Of a stretch of 64,000 bases of DNA, positions 51,866-62,344 are shown in pieces. The translations under genes and the position numbers were made by a program. Under the pieces are notes generated by a model. That model was not told the DNA's origin. It did no database searches and was given only the letters and a program-made list of their open reading frames with translations. This stretch comes from Paraburkholderia fungorum. GTDB lineage: Bacteria; Pseudomonadota; Gammaproteobacteria; Burkholderiales; Burkholderiaceae. Each line of letters opens with the position of its first letter. Position 1 is the first letter of the stretch. The DNA is taken from positions 62,001-126,000 of the forward strand of contig NZ_MCAS01000007.1 of the NCBI RefSeq assembly GCF_003610895.1, given 5' to 3'.

Positions 51866-53320
51866 TCACCATGGCAGCGAGTACGTCTTCGTATTGGTAA
51901 AGCTCTTCATGGCTTCCTGCACGCCTTCCTTGTAACCGAGCCCCGAGTCCTTCACGCCGCCGAACGGTGTGAGTTCGAGCCGGTAGCCGGGCACTTCGCG
52001 CACATTCACGCTACCCACTTCGAGTTCGGTAATGAAGCGCGTAATGTAGTCGAGGCGGTTCGTGCAGACCGACGAAGATAACGCGTAGTCCGTGCAGTTC
52101 GACATGCGGATCGCTTCGTCGATATTGGCAAAGCGCATGATCGGCGACACGGGGCCGAAGGTCTCGTACTTCACGAGCGGCATGTCGGGCGTGACCCGGT
52201 CGAGCACCGTCGGCGAGTAAAGCGCGCCCTCGCGGACATTGCCCGCAAGCAGACGGGCGCCGCGCGACAAGGCGTCGTTGACCTGGCGTTCGAAGAATTG
52301 CGCGGCGGCCTCGTCGATCACCGTTCCCATGTCGACAGAGCCATCCGCCGGATTGCCGTACTTCCACGCGAGGGTTTTCTCCACGACCAGATCCGTGAAG
52401 CGCTCGGCAACCGATTCGTGCACCAGCATGCGTTTGATCGCCGTGCAACGCTGGCCCGAATTCTTGTAAGAGCCGGACACGGCGAGCGAACTGGCTTCGT
52501 CGAGATCGGCATCTTCCATCACGATGATCGGGTCGTTGCCGCCCAGTTCGAGCACGGCGCGCCGGTAGCCCATGCGCGAGGCGATGGATTTGCCGATCGA
52601 AACACCGCCGGTGAAAGTGATGAGATCGATGGCGGGGTTCGTGATCAGCTCGTCGGCAATCACGCTCGGGTCGCCCGTCAGCACCTGGAGCATCTGCACG
52701 GGCAGGCCCGCCTCATAAAGAATGTCGGCGAGCAGATAGCATGACAGAGGCACCTTCTCCGACGGCTTCACGACAATGCGATTGTTCGTTGCAATCGACG
52801 GAACGATTTTGTGCGCAACCTGATTCATCGGATGATTGAACGGCGTAATCGCGGAGATCACGCCCAGCAGCGGATCCCGTTGCGTATAGACGCGGCGTTT
52901 CTTTCCGTGAGGCGTGAGATCGCACGAGAAAATCTGACCATCGTCTTTCAGCACTTCGCCGGCGCCGAACACCAGCACGTCCGCCACGCGGCCGGCTTCA
53001 TAGATCGAATCCTTCTTGCACAAACCGGCTTCCGCCGTGATGAGGGAGGCGATTTCCTCGGTGCGTGCGCGCACTGCATCGGCCGCGCGGCGCAGGATCG
53101 CGGCGCGTTCATAGCGGGTCAGCGAAGGACGATAGGCGCGCGCGAATTCGAACGCGCGGCGCACGTCTTCAAGCGTCGCTTTCGGCACGGTGCCGACGAG
53201 GCTGCCGTCGTAAGGGTTACGTACTTCGATCACTTCGTCGCGAAAGATTTTTTCGCCGCCAATGCGCAGCGCTTCATGACGAATCTGCCATTGAGCCTTC
53301 AGTTCAGCAACAGCGTTCAT
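51866..53320 (-). CDS. phnY: Phosphonoacetaldehyde dehydrogenase
   Basis: 484 residues, the usual aldehyde dehydrogenase length, from ATG 53320 (MNAVAELKAQWQ). Catalytic Cys292 lies in KNSGQRCTAIKRM, the general-base Glu in ELGGNDPIIVME, and the NAD-binding region is FTGGVSIGKSIASRM. The sequence style (RDEVIEVRNPYDGSLVGTVP) and coupling to phnA match PhnY, which oxidises phosphonoacetaldehyde to phosphonoacetate with NAD. It follows phnA on the same strand by 12 bp. ALDH alternatives exist (e.g. lactaldehyde type), but the context with phnA and phnW is decisive. Confidence 0.93.
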   Translation of the reverse strand: MNAVAELKAQWQIRHEALRIGGEKIFRDEVIEVRNPYDGSLVGTVPKATLEDVRRAFEFARAYRPSLTRYERAAILRRAADAVRARTEEIASLITAEAGLCKKDSIYEAGRVADVLVFGAGEVLKDDGQIFSCDLTPHGKKRRVYTQRDPLLGVISAITPFNHPMNQVAHKIVPSIATNNRIVVKPSEKVPLSCYLLADILYEAGLPVQMLQVLTGDPSVIADELITNPAIDLITFTGGVSIGKSIASRMGYRRAVLELGGNDPIIVMEDADLDEASSLAVSGSYKNSGQRCTAIKRMLVHESVAERFTDLVVEKTLAWKYGNPADGSVDMGTVIDEAAAQFFERQVNDALSRGARLLAGNVREGALYSPTVLDRVTPDMPLVKYETFGPVSPIMRFANIDEAIRMSNCTDYALSSSVCTNRLDYITRFITELEVGSVNVREVPGYRLELTPFGGVKDSGLGYKEGVQEAMKSFTNTKTYSLPW

Positions 53321-53333
53321 GTCTGATCCCCGG

Positions 53334-54722
<1,389 letters not shown>

Positions 54723-54808
54723 TTAATAGGGTTGCAACACATCGTCGTCCCGTAGCACCGGTCGTTTTCGTCGCTGGCCGCGACGCCACTTTCTCAAGGG
54801 GTCTGGAA

Positions 54809-55864
54809 ATGAAGGAAAAGTCGGGGTTTAAAAGTTGCAGAGGTCGTCTGAATCTGGCGCTGCGCTGTCTGGTCGCTGCCACTGTCACGCTCGGCGCAGT
54901 CCAGTTCGCATACGCAAAAACGCAGTTGCTCGTCTACACGGCGCTCGAAGACGAAGCGATGAAGCCCTATAAGGACGCGTTCGAAAAGGCCAATCCGGAT
55001 ATCGAAATTCGCTGGGTGCGCGATTCGACGGGCGCGGTCACGGCCAAACTGCTTGCCGAAAAGAACAATCCGCGCGCCGACGTGGTGCTCGGGCTCGCGG
55101 CATCCAGCCTGACGCTGCTCGATCTGCAAGGCATGCTGATGCCCTACGCGCCGAAGGGCTTCGACAGTCTGACGCGCAAGTACAGCGACGCGAACACGCC
55201 GCCGCACTGGGTCGGCATGGACGTGTGGGGCGCGACGGTCTGCTACAACCGCGTCGAAGCGGAGAAGCGCCATCTGCCTAAGCCGACCTCATGGGAAGAC
55301 CTCACCAAGCCGGTCTACAAAGGCATGATCGTGATGCCGAGTCCGGTGTCGTCCGGCACCGGCTATCTGGACGTGACCTCCTGGCTGCAAACCTTTGGCA
55401 AAGACAAGGGCTGGCAGTACATGGACGCGCTGGACAAGAACGTCGCGCAATACGTGCATTCAGGCTCGAAGCCTTGCACGCTGGCGGGCACCGGCGAATT
55501 TCCGATCGGTATCTCGTTCGAATTCCGCGGCCATGAATTGCAGGCGCAAGGTGCGCCCATCGACCTGATCTTCCCGAAAGAGGGGCTCGGCTGGGACATG
55601 GAAGCGACCGGCATCATGAAGACCACCAAACAGCCGGAGGCGGCCAAAAAACTCGCGGACTTCATGGCGAGCAAGGAGGCCAATGAAATCACCGCGCAAT
55701 GGTGGGCGATCGTTGCGTACCCGGGCGTCGCGAAGAAACTCTCGGGCATTCCCGACAACTATTCAGAACTGCTCGTGAAGAACGATTTCACCTGGTCCGC
55801 AAAAAACCGCGACGCAATTCTCGACGACTGGCAAAAGCGCTACGGCAACAAGGAGCAAAAGTAA
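54809..55864 (+). CDS. phnS: 2-aminoethylphosphonate ABC transporter substrate-binding protein
   Basis: 351 residues from ATG 54809 with AAGGGG upstream. Signal peptide of about 36 residues ends AYAKTQLL. The mature protein is a type-2 binding protein of the iron/AEP family: KTQLLVYTALEDEAMKPYKD, AEKNNPRADVVLGLAASSLT and MPSPVSSGTGYLDVTSWLQT are typical of PhnS (AepX-like) proteins. It captures AEP in the periplasm for the PhnT/permease complex. A terminator-like hairpin begins at its stop codon, so it is probably made in excess over the membrane parts. Confidence 0.93.
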   Translation: MKEKSGFKSCRGRLNLALRCLVAATVTLGAVQFAYAKTQLLVYTALEDEAMKPYKDAFEKANPDIEIRWVRDSTGAVTAKLLAEKNNPRADVVLGLAASSLTLLDLQGMLMPYAPKGFDSLTRKYSDANTPPHWVGMDVWGATVCYNRVEAEKRHLPKPTSWEDLTKPVYKGMIVMPSPVSSGTGYLDVTSWLQTFGKDKGWQYMDALDKNVAQYVHSGSKPCTLAGTGEFPIGISFEFRGHELQAQGAPIDLIFPKEGLGWDMEATGIMKTTKQPEAAKKLADFMASKEANEITAQWWAIVAYPGVAKKLSGIPDNYSELLVKNDFTWSAKNRDAILDDWQKRYGNKEQK

Positions 55865-55885
55865 GACCCGGTTCGGCCGGGTCTT
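55863..55885 (+). terminator. Hairpin at the phnS stop codon
   Basis: Perfect 9-bp stem AAGACCCGG / CCGGGTCTT with a stable TTCGG loop, starting in the TAA of phnS. There is no long T-run, so partial termination or 3'-end protection of the phnS mRNA is more likely than a full stop; phnT follows 98 bp later. Confidence 0.7.
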
Positions 55886-55982
55886 GACGAGCGCCGGGGC
55901 CCGCGCAGCGCGGCCCCTAACGATGCGACGACGCAGCGGCAGCGCGTTGCGCCATGCAGGCAGGAAAGAAGCGGAGGAGCAG

Positions 55983-57074
55983 ATGACAGCGTATTTGAGC
56001 GTGCAGCAGGTTTATAAGCGGTTCAACGACACGCCGGTTCTGGAGGACATCAATCTTGGCGTGAAGAAGGGCGAAATGCTCTGTTTTCTCGGACCGTCAG
56101 GATGCGGCAAGACCACCTTGCTGCGTATCATTGCCGGGCTGGAAACACAGAGCGCCGGCCAGATCATGCAGGACGGCCGCGATATTTCGCGCCTGCCGCC
56201 GCAGCTTCGCGATTACGGCATCGTCTTTCAGTCGTACGCACTGTTTCCCAATCTGACCATCTTCGACAACGTGGCCTACGGTCTCGTGAATCGCAGGATG
56301 AAGCGCGCGGCGATTGCCGACCGTGTGAATGAACTGCTCGCCCTGGTTGGTTTGCCGGATGCGCAGCGCAAGCATCCGAACCAGCTATCGGGCGGTCAGC
56401 AGCAGCGTATCGCGCTGGCGCGCGCATTGGCCACTTCACCGGGCCTGCTCCTGCTGGATGAACCGCTCTCTGCTCTCGATGCGCGTGTGCGCGTGCGGCT
56501 GCGCCAGGAGATCCGCCAGTTGCAGCAGCGCCTTGGCGTGACCACGATCATGGTGACACACGACCAGGAAGAAGCGCTTTCGATGGCCGACCGGATCGTG
56601 GTGATGAATCAAGGCGTGATCGAGCAGATCGGCACGCCGCATGAAATTTACCGTGAGCCGGCCTCGCCGTTCGTTGCCGATTTCATCGGCAAGGTCAATC
56701 TGATTCCGGCTGAAGTCGCACACGACGGCAGTCTCAGGGCGGGCGCCATCGCGCTGCGCTACGGATGTGGATCGGAGCGTGCGTTTCCCGGTTCCAAAGT
56801 GTCGGCGTTCGTGCGCCCCGAAGACATTCATCTCAGTGCGCCGGGCAGCGAGGCGGACAACCTCCTGCCCGCTTCGGTCGAGAAACTGGAATTCCTCGGC
56901 GCATTCTGCCGGGTCAGTTTCAAGGTGGACGGGCTTGGTGAGCAGGAAGTCGTCGCCGACCTGTCGTTTCATGACATGCACCGCAACCGTTTGCAGCCGG
57001 GGTCGCGCTTCAATCTGGCGATCAATCGCGAACACGTATGCGTCTTCTCCGCCGCGAAGGAGCGACTTCAATGA
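55983..57074 (+). CDS. phnT: 2-aminoethylphosphonate ABC transporter ATP-binding protein
   Basis: 363 residues from ATG 55983 behind GGAGGAG. Walker A LGPSGCGKTTLL (about residues 37-48), Q-loop, signature LSGGQQQRIALARALA, Walker B LLLLDEPLSALDARV and switch His in TIMVTHDQEEALS. The C-terminal TOBE domain (residues about 240-360) is typical of Fbp/Pot/PhnT-class ATPases. Energises AEP import with the two-domain permease, which starts inside its stop codon (ATGA). Confidence 0.94.
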   Translation: MTAYLSVQQVYKRFNDTPVLEDINLGVKKGEMLCFLGPSGCGKTTLLRIIAGLETQSAGQIMQDGRDISRLPPQLRDYGIVFQSYALFPNLTIFDNVAYGLVNRRMKRAAIADRVNELLALVGLPDAQRKHPNQLSGGQQQRIALARALATSPGLLLLDEPLSALDARVRVRLRQEIRQLQQRLGVTTIMVTHDQEEALSMADRIVVMNQGVIEQIGTPHEIYREPASPFVADFIGKVNLIPAEVAHDGSLRAGAIALRYGCGSERAFPGSKVSAFVRPEDIHLSAPGSEADNLLPASVEKLEFLGAFCRVSFKVDGLGEQEVVADLSFHDMHRNRLQPGSRFNLAINREHVCVFSAAKERLQ

Positions 57075-58798
57075 GCGCCGTTCTGATCGAGCGCCGCAGC
57101 GGCGAGGAGGCTCACGCCGAGGTGCGCCAGAAGAGCCATTGGCATGACCGGATCGCGCAGTTGGCTCTCCTGTTGATGTCCGCGTTTCTCGGCGTGTTTC
57201 TGCTGTTGCCGCTGGCATTGGTTATCGGTAAATGCTTCGTCGATGCAGATGGCCATTTCGTCAGCCTTACCAATTTCACCGGCTATCTGGTGGATTCCGG
57301 TGTGTGGACGTCGACCCTGCATTCGGTCACGGTTGCCTGCCTCGTGACGGCGATCGTGATTCCGATGGCATTTACGTTTGCGTACGCACTGACCCGCTCG
57401 TGCATGCCGATGAAGAATGCCGTGCGCACGGTCGCGCTCTTGCCGCTGCTTGCGCCGACGCTGTTGTCCGCGGTGTCGTTCATTTACTGGTTCGGTAACT
57501 CGGGCATCCTCAAGCCACTGCTTCACGGTCATTCGATCTACGGACTGCCTGGCATTGTGTGCAGTCTGGTCTACGCCGCGTTTCCGCATGTGCTGATGAT
57601 TCTTGTCACCGCGCTATCGCTGTCCGACGGGCGCTTGTACGAAGCGGCCGACGCGATGGGCACCCGCCGCGCGCGCAAATTCTTCACCATCACGTTGCCG
57701 GGCGCGAAGTATGGACTGATCAGCGCGACGATGGTGTCGTTCACGATCTGCATCAACGACTTCGGCGTGCCGGTCGTGATCGGTGGACCTTATTCGGTGC
57801 TCTCGACCGACATCTACAAACTCATCATCGGTTTGCAGGACTTCAACCGCAGCGCGGTAGTCAGCTTGCTGCTGCTCTGTCCCGCACTGGTTGCGTTCGC
57901 CGTCGATTTCTTCATTCGCCGCAAACAGCAATCGCAACTCGGTGCACGCTCGACGCCTTACCAGCCGAAGCCTTCGCGTGGCTTCGACATGGCCATGCTC
58001 GGCTACTGCGGACTGGTCTGCATGCTGCTGCTGGCGGTGGTCGGCATTTCGGTGTTCGCCTCGTTCGTGAAGTTCTGGCCGTATCAGATGAGCCTCGGCT
58101 TGCAGCACTACAAGATGGGTCTGATCGGCGCGGGGATTTTCGATGCCTACAAGAACAGCCTGAAAATGGCCGCGTGCGTGGCGATCGGCGGTACGGTCAT
58201 CGTGTTCGGCGGTGCGTATCTGGTGGAGAAGACACGCGGGCCGCGCTGGTTGCGCGGTTTCATCAATCTGTGCGCGATCCTGCCGATGGGCGTGCCGGGT
58301 CTCGTGCTCGGCATCAGCTACATCTTTCTGTTCAACTCGCCCGCCAATCCGTTGAACGGTCTTTACGGCACGCTCGCGCTGCTTGCGATCGTCACGGTAG
58401 TGCACTACTACTCGTCGAGCCACTTGACCGCGGTCACCGCGCTCCGGCAGATCGACAACGAATTCGAAGCGGTCTCGGCTTCGTTGAAAGTGCCTTTCTA
58501 CAAGACGTTTTTGCGCGTCACCGTACCTGTGTGCCTGCCGTCGATCCTGCAGATCGCACGTTATCTGTTCGTCAACGGTATGACGACGGTGTCGGCGGTC
58601 GCGTTTCTCTATTCACCCGACACGCAACCGGCTTCCGTCGCAATTCTTAATCTCGACGACGCCGGGCAGATCGGACCCGCCGCGGCAATGGCCACGCTGG
58701 TCCTCGTGACGGCCGCCTTCGCCTGCGTGCTGTTTGCCTGCGTGTCGCATGGCGTATTGCGCAGAACCCAGGCATGGCGCACCACGCGCCGTGGCTGA
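57071..58798 (+). CDS. 2-aminoethylphosphonate ABC transporter permease (two modules in one chain)
   Basis: 575 residues from ATG 57071, overlapping phnT by 4 nt. Twelve predicted helices in two halves, each with a permease EAA loop: EAADAMGTRRARKFFTITLP (first half) and EAVSASLKVPFYKTFLRVTV (second half). Thus a single polypeptide replaces the separate PhnU and PhnV permeases, as in FbpB-type ferric transporters. The first 50 residues are a hydrophilic cytoplasmic tail. It forms the membrane channel for AEP or other phosphonates. Confidence 0.92.
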   Translation: MSAVLIERRSGEEAHAEVRQKSHWHDRIAQLALLLMSAFLGVFLLLPLALVIGKCFVDADGHFVSLTNFTGYLVDSGVWTSTLHSVTVACLVTAIVIPMAFTFAYALTRSCMPMKNAVRTVALLPLLAPTLLSAVSFIYWFGNSGILKPLLHGHSIYGLPGIVCSLVYAAFPHVLMILVTALSLSDGRLYEAADAMGTRRARKFFTITLPGAKYGLISATMVSFTICINDFGVPVVIGGPYSVLSTDIYKLIIGLQDFNRSAVVSLLLLCPALVAFAVDFFIRRKQQSQLGARSTPYQPKPSRGFDMAMLGYCGLVCMLLLAVVGISVFASFVKFWPYQMSLGLQHYKMGLIGAGIFDAYKNSLKMAACVAIGGTVIVFGGAYLVEKTRGPRWLRGFINLCAILPMGVPGLVLGISYIFLFNSPANPLNGLYGTLALLAIVTVVHYYSSSHLTAVTALRQIDNEFEAVSASLKVPFYKTFLRVTVPVCLPSILQIARYLFVNGMTTVSAVAFLYSPDTQPASVAILNLDDAGQIGPAAAMATLVLVTAAFACVLFACVSHGVLRRTQAWRTTRRG

Positions 58799-58832
58799 AA
58801 ACCATCTTCATCAAGATCGATAAGGAGCTACT

Positions 58833-59963
58833 GTGAATTTGCCCGCCCAGCCCATTCTGCTCACGCCCGGCCCGCTCACGACCTCAGAACGCACGCGTCA
58901 GGCGATGCTGCGCGACTGGGGATCGTGGGACGGCGACTTCAATCAGATCACCGCCCGTATTCGTCAGCAGACGCTGCGCATCGTGCATGGCGAAGACACG
59001 CACGAATGCGTGCCGCTGCAGGGTAGCGGCACGTTCTCGGTGGAAGCGGCAATCGGCACGCTCGTGCCACGCGATGGACATGTGCTGATCCCGAACAACG
59101 GCGCATATTGCCAGCGTATTGCGAAGATCTGCCGGGCAATCGGCCGCCGGCACCAGACCCTCGACTACCCCGAAGACACGCAAGTGAAGGCGGCGGACGT
59201 CGATCGCGCGCTGGCTGCCGATCCGGGCATCACGCACGTGGCGCTTGTGCATTGCGAAACCGGCGCCGGCGTGCTCAATCCGCTGCATGAGATTGCCGTG
59301 GTTGTCGCGAAGCACGGGCGCCGCCTGATCATCGACGCAATGAGTTCGTTCGGCGCCATCGACATCGACGCGCGCGAAACGCCATTCGACGCCGTCGTGG
59401 CGGCCTCGGGGAAGTGTCTGGAAGGGGTGCCGGGCATGGGCTTCGTGATCATTCGCCGGAGCACGCTGGAGCAATGCGAAGGCAACAGCCCATCGCTTGC
59501 GATGGATCTGTACGATCAGTGGGCCTACATGAATCGCACCACGCAGTGGCGCTTTACGCCGCCGACTCACGTGGTCGCGGCACTCGATCAGGCGATCGCG
59601 CAATACGTGGAAGAGGGCGGTCTCGAAGCGCGCGGCGCACGCTATGCGGGCAATTGCCGGGCGTTGATCGAAGGCATGGCCGCGCTCGGTTTTCGCACCT
59701 TTCTCGACCCGGCGATTCAGGCGCCGATCATCGTCACGTTCCATGCGCCTGACGACCCCAACTACGACTTCAAGACTTTCTATACCGAAGTGAAAAAGCG
59801 CGGCTACATCCTGTATCCGGGCAAGCTGACCCAGGTGGAAACATTTCGTGTCGGCTGTATCGGGCACTTTGGCGAATCAGGCATCCCCGGCGCGGTCGCC
59901 GCGATCGCCGATACGTTGAAGGCGATGGGGATCAAGCGGGTATCGGCGCAAGCGCTGGCCTAG
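58833..59963 (+). CDS. phnW: 2-aminoethylphosphonate-pyruvate transaminase
   Basis: 376 residues from GTG 58833 with AAGGAG seven bases upstream. Class V aminotransferase: the PLP Lys194 is in [20 protein letters not shown], the cofactor Asp region is [15 protein letters not shown], and the N-terminus has [20 protein letters not shown], a PhnW hallmark. Converts AEP and pyruvate to phosphonoacetaldehyde and alanine. Its product feeds PhnY and PhnA, encoded on the opposite strand. No phnX (phosphonatase) gene lies in this window. Confidence 0.95.
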   Translation: MNLPAQPILLTPGPLTTSERTRQAMLRDWGSWDGDFNQITARIRQQTLRIVHGEDTHECVPLQGSGTFSVEAAIGTLVPRDGHVLIPNNGAYCQRIAKICRAIGRRHQTLDYPEDTQVKAADVDRALAADPGITHVALVHCETGAGVLNPLHEIAVVVAKHGRRLIIDAMSSFGAIDIDARETPFDAVVAASGKCLEGVPGMGFVIIRRSTLEQCEGNSPSLAMDLYDQWAYMNRTTQWRFTPPTHVVAALDQAIAQYVEEGGLEARGARYAGNCRALIEGMAALGFRTFLDPAIQAPIIVTFHAPDDPNYDFKTFYTEVKKRGYILYPGKLTQVETFRVGCIGHFGESGIPGAVAAIADTLKAMGIKRVSAQALA

Positions 59964-59989
59964 GCTGGCCTGAATTGGCCTGACCCTGT

Positions 59990-60048
59990 CCACGTGCGAA
60001 GGCTTCTTCCCTGGGAGCGGGAGGAAGTCCTTCTTTTTCCGCACGTGG
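59990..60048 (+). other. Long hairpin between phnW and the FAD oxidoreductase gene
   Basis: Outer arms CCACGTGCG (59990-59998) and CGCACGTGG (60040-60048) are perfect complements; inner arms GGCTTCTTCCC and GGGAGGAAGTCC nearly pair. The whole 59-bp structure fills the gap before the next gene, 31 bp from its ATG. It may weaken or protect the downstream mRNA; no regulator is known to me. Confidence 0.55.
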
Positions 60049-60079
60049 CGTTAAACCGTTGTATCAATGTGAGCAATTC

Positions 60080-61468
60080 ATGCGTCCGTTCTGGATTGAA
60101 CAAGCACTCTTCGCCGATGGTTCATTGGCGCCCGCACTGCAAGGCGCGACCACAGCCGATGTCTGCATCGTCGGTGGCGGTTTCACCGGTTTGTGGACCG
60201 CCATCCAGGCGAAGCAGAAGAAACCCGATCTCGACATCGTGATCATCGAGAGCGACCTGTGCGGCGCGGGTGCAAGCGGGCGCAACGGCGGCTGCCTGCT
60301 GACGTGGTCGACGAAATTCTTCACGCTGCGGCGTCTGTTTGGCGAGGCCGAAGCAATCCGCCTCGTGAAAGCATCCGAAGCCGCGGTCGGGCAGATTCGC
60401 GACTTCTGCGTCGAGCATGCTGTCGATGCCGAACTCCGACTCGACGGCACGCTCTATACCGCGACCTCGCGCGCGCAGATCGGGCTGCTCGATCCGGTGA
60501 TCGCCGCACTGAGCGAGCACGGCATCAATTCGTATCAGCATCTCGCGCCGGACGAGGTGGCGAGCCGATCGGGGTCGGCTCGCAACCTCGGCGGCGTGTA
60601 TTCGCCGGTTGCGGCAACGGTGCATCCCGGCAAGCTCGTGCGCGGATTGCGGCGTGTCGCGATCGAAATGGGCATCCGTATTTACGAACGCACACCAATG
60701 CTCGATTTCACCTCCGGCGAGCGCGTGACCGTACGCACACCGGCCGGCAGTGTGAGTGCGCCCAAGCTCGTGCTCGCGATCAACGCGTGGATGGCGAGCC
60801 GCTTCCGGCAGTTCGAACGCACGCTTGCGGTTGTCTCCAGCGACATGATCGTCACCGAAAAATGCCCGGAATTGCTGCAGCAAATCGGTCTGAAGGATGG
60901 CGTGTCGGTGCTCGACTCGCGAATTTTCGTTTACTACTATCGCAGTACCGCGGACGGCCGGTTGATGCTCGGCAAGGGCGGCAATACGTTTGCCTGGCGC
61001 GGCCGGATCGCGCCGGTATTCGATCAGCGTTCGCCGTACGAAGCCGATCTGACGCGCAGTCTGCACGATTTCTTTCCGGCCTTGCGCGACGTGCCGGTGA
61101 CGGCAAGCTGGAACGGTCCGTCGGATCGCTCGGTCACGGGTTTTCCATTTTTCGGCCGGCTCGACGACGCGCCGAACGTGCTCTATGGATTCGGCTATTC
61201 CGGTAACGGTGTGGGGCCGACCTATATGGGCGGCCAGATTCTGTCTTCGCTGTTGCTCGATCTGGACAACGAATGGACGCGCAGTCCGTTGACGAATGGA
61301 CCGTTGGGTTATTTCCCGCCCGAACCGATCCGCTTCGTGGGCTCGATTACCGTGCGCGACGCGATCCGGCGCAAGGAGCGCGCGGAAGACGAAGACCGGC
61401 AGCCTTGGCTGGTCGACCGCTTGCTCAGCAAGCTTGCGAATGCCGCGGGGAAGTCGGATAAGGCTTAA
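60080..61468 (+). CDS. FAD-dependent amine oxidoreductase of the phosphonate cluster
   Basis: 462 residues from ATG 60080 (MRPFWIEQALFADGS); a TTG at 60059 is a weaker option. DAO family: the FAD dinucleotide motif is VCIVGGGFTGLWTAI (about residues 30-44), followed by the ligand loop GAGASGRNGGCLLTW. The C-terminal FAD contact GYSGNGVGPTYMGGQI closes the domain. D-amino-acid-oxidase-like enzymes recur in AEP clusters (the Pbf group), where some oxidise N-alkylated AEP to phosphonoacetaldehyde. That substrate is an inference from context here. Last gene of the plus-strand phn operon. Confidence 0.85.
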   Translation: MRPFWIEQALFADGSLAPALQGATTADVCIVGGGFTGLWTAIQAKQKKPDLDIVIIESDLCGAGASGRNGGCLLTWSTKFFTLRRLFGEAEAIRLVKASEAAVGQIRDFCVEHAVDAELRLDGTLYTATSRAQIGLLDPVIAALSEHGINSYQHLAPDEVASRSGSARNLGGVYSPVAATVHPGKLVRGLRRVAIEMGIRIYERTPMLDFTSGERVTVRTPAGSVSAPKLVLAINAWMASRFRQFERTLAVVSSDMIVTEKCPELLQQIGLKDGVSVLDSRIFVYYYRSTADGRLMLGKGGNTFAWRGRIAPVFDQRSPYEADLTRSLHDFFPALRDVPVTASWNGPSDRSVTGFPFFGRLDDAPNVLYGFGYSGNGVGPTYMGGQILSSLLLDLDNEWTRSPLTNGPLGYFPPEPIRFVGSITVRDAIRRKERAEDEDRQPWLVDRLLSKLANAAGKSDKA

Positions 61469-61475
61469 ACGAAGG

Positions 61476-61503
61476 CGGCCCCGCAGCGCTGAGCGCGGGG
61501 CCG
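61476..61503. terminator. Bidirectional terminator hairpin between phn operon and GntR gene
   Basis: Perfect 9-bp stem CGGCCCCGC / GCGGGGCCG around AGCGCTGAGC, just after the FAD oxidoreductase stop and before the end of the convergent GntR gene. Confidence 0.65.
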
Positions 61504-61527
61504 TGTGTGCAACTATCGGGCTTTGCC

Positions 61528-62241
61528 TCAGTTGCCGCCGGTATTCGCGGCAGACGCTGCCCAGTGCTCGTGAGCGCGGCGCATTCTCGCGAGGCCATGC
61601 GCGACGTGTTCGCGCACGAGCGTGACGGCGCTCTGCGCATCGCCTTTGGCGAGTGCGTTGACGATTTTTTCGTGTTCCGCGACCGAGGTCGCCAGCGCGC
61701 TCTTTTCCGATTCGATTGCGGCCTGACGCAGCAATCCGAGCTGACGAACGAGATGCCGGTAGGTTTCGATCAGATGCTGGTTGCCGACGCCTGTCACCAT
61801 CGCGTCGTGCAGCTGCACGTTCAATGCCGTGTAGCGCGTGAGGTCGTGATCCTTCTTCGCGGCTTTCATCGACGTGATGATGCCTTTGAGCGTTGCGAGC
61901 GTTTCAGGCGTCATACGGTCGGCGAGTGCGCGGGCGACGGATTCGTCCAGCATGGCGCGGACTTCATAAATTTCTTCGGCCTCGCGCAGCGACAGCGCGC
62001 GCACCGTGACCCCGCGGTTTTTCTCCGTTTTCAGCAGACCGGCTTGTTCCAGGGCGCGGAACGCCTCGCGCAGTGGTCCGCGAGAGACATTCAATCGCGT
62101 GGAGACTTCGACTTCGTTCAACTTCTCTCCCGGAGCGAATTCCCCCGAGACGATGCTGCGTTCGAGCATTTCCTGCACTAGCGTCGCAAGGGAATGCCGT
62201 TGCAGCAGTTCGATGGCGCTAGACGTGGTTGACGTGGTCAT
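61528..62241 (-). CDS. GntR/FCD family repressor, probable regulator of the phn locus
   Basis: 237 residues from ATG 62241. The N-terminal winged HTH includes LNEVEVSTRLNVSRGPLREAF and the C-terminal 140 residues form an FCD ligand domain: EEIYEVRAMLDESVARALAD, with metal-ligand-like Asp/His residues. FCD regulators usually bind TTGT-N2-3-ACAA type dyads and release DNA on binding an organic acid. ATTGTCAACAAT stands 71 bp upstream of its own start and the same core at the phnA/phnS promoters, so it likely controls both and itself. Ligand candidates are AEP, phosphonoacetate or another pathway compound. Confidence 0.9.
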   Translation of the reverse strand: MTTSTTSSAIELLQRHSLATLVQEMLERSIVSGEFAPGEKLNEVEVSTRLNVSRGPLREAFRALEQAGLLKTEKNRGVTVRALSLREAEEIYEVRAMLDESVARALADRMTPETLATLKGIITSMKAAKKDHDLTRYTALNVQLHDAMVTGVGNQHLIETYRHLVRQLGLLRQAAIESEKSALATSVAEHEKIVNALAKGDAQSAVTLVREHVAHGLARMRRAHEHWAASAANTGGN

Positions 62242-62287
62242 GATCGGCGGTTAGAACAAGGGATGGGATAACTGAGGCTCAGCTTCT

Positions 62288-62324
62288 TTGACCATAGCGT
62301 GGCAGCTTGTCTATTGTCAACAAT
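62288..62324. promoter_or_regulatory. Promoter and GntR operator before the DUF302 gene
   Basis: TTGACC (62288-62293), an 18-bp spacer and TATTGT (62312-62317) could drive the DUF302 gene. ATTGT-CA-ACAAT (62313-62324) is a perfect dyad overlapping the -10 and repeating the 11-bp core of the phnA/phnS site. It lies between the divergent GntR and DUF302 genes, fitting autoregulation. Confidence 0.65.
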
Positions 62325-62344
62325 CGTCAATACCGGAGGAATCC

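Noticed and set aside
51536..51935. Plus-strand open frames between small protein B and phnY
   Set aside because: They overlap hairpins and the end of phnY, lack ribosome sites and show no protein-like pattern.
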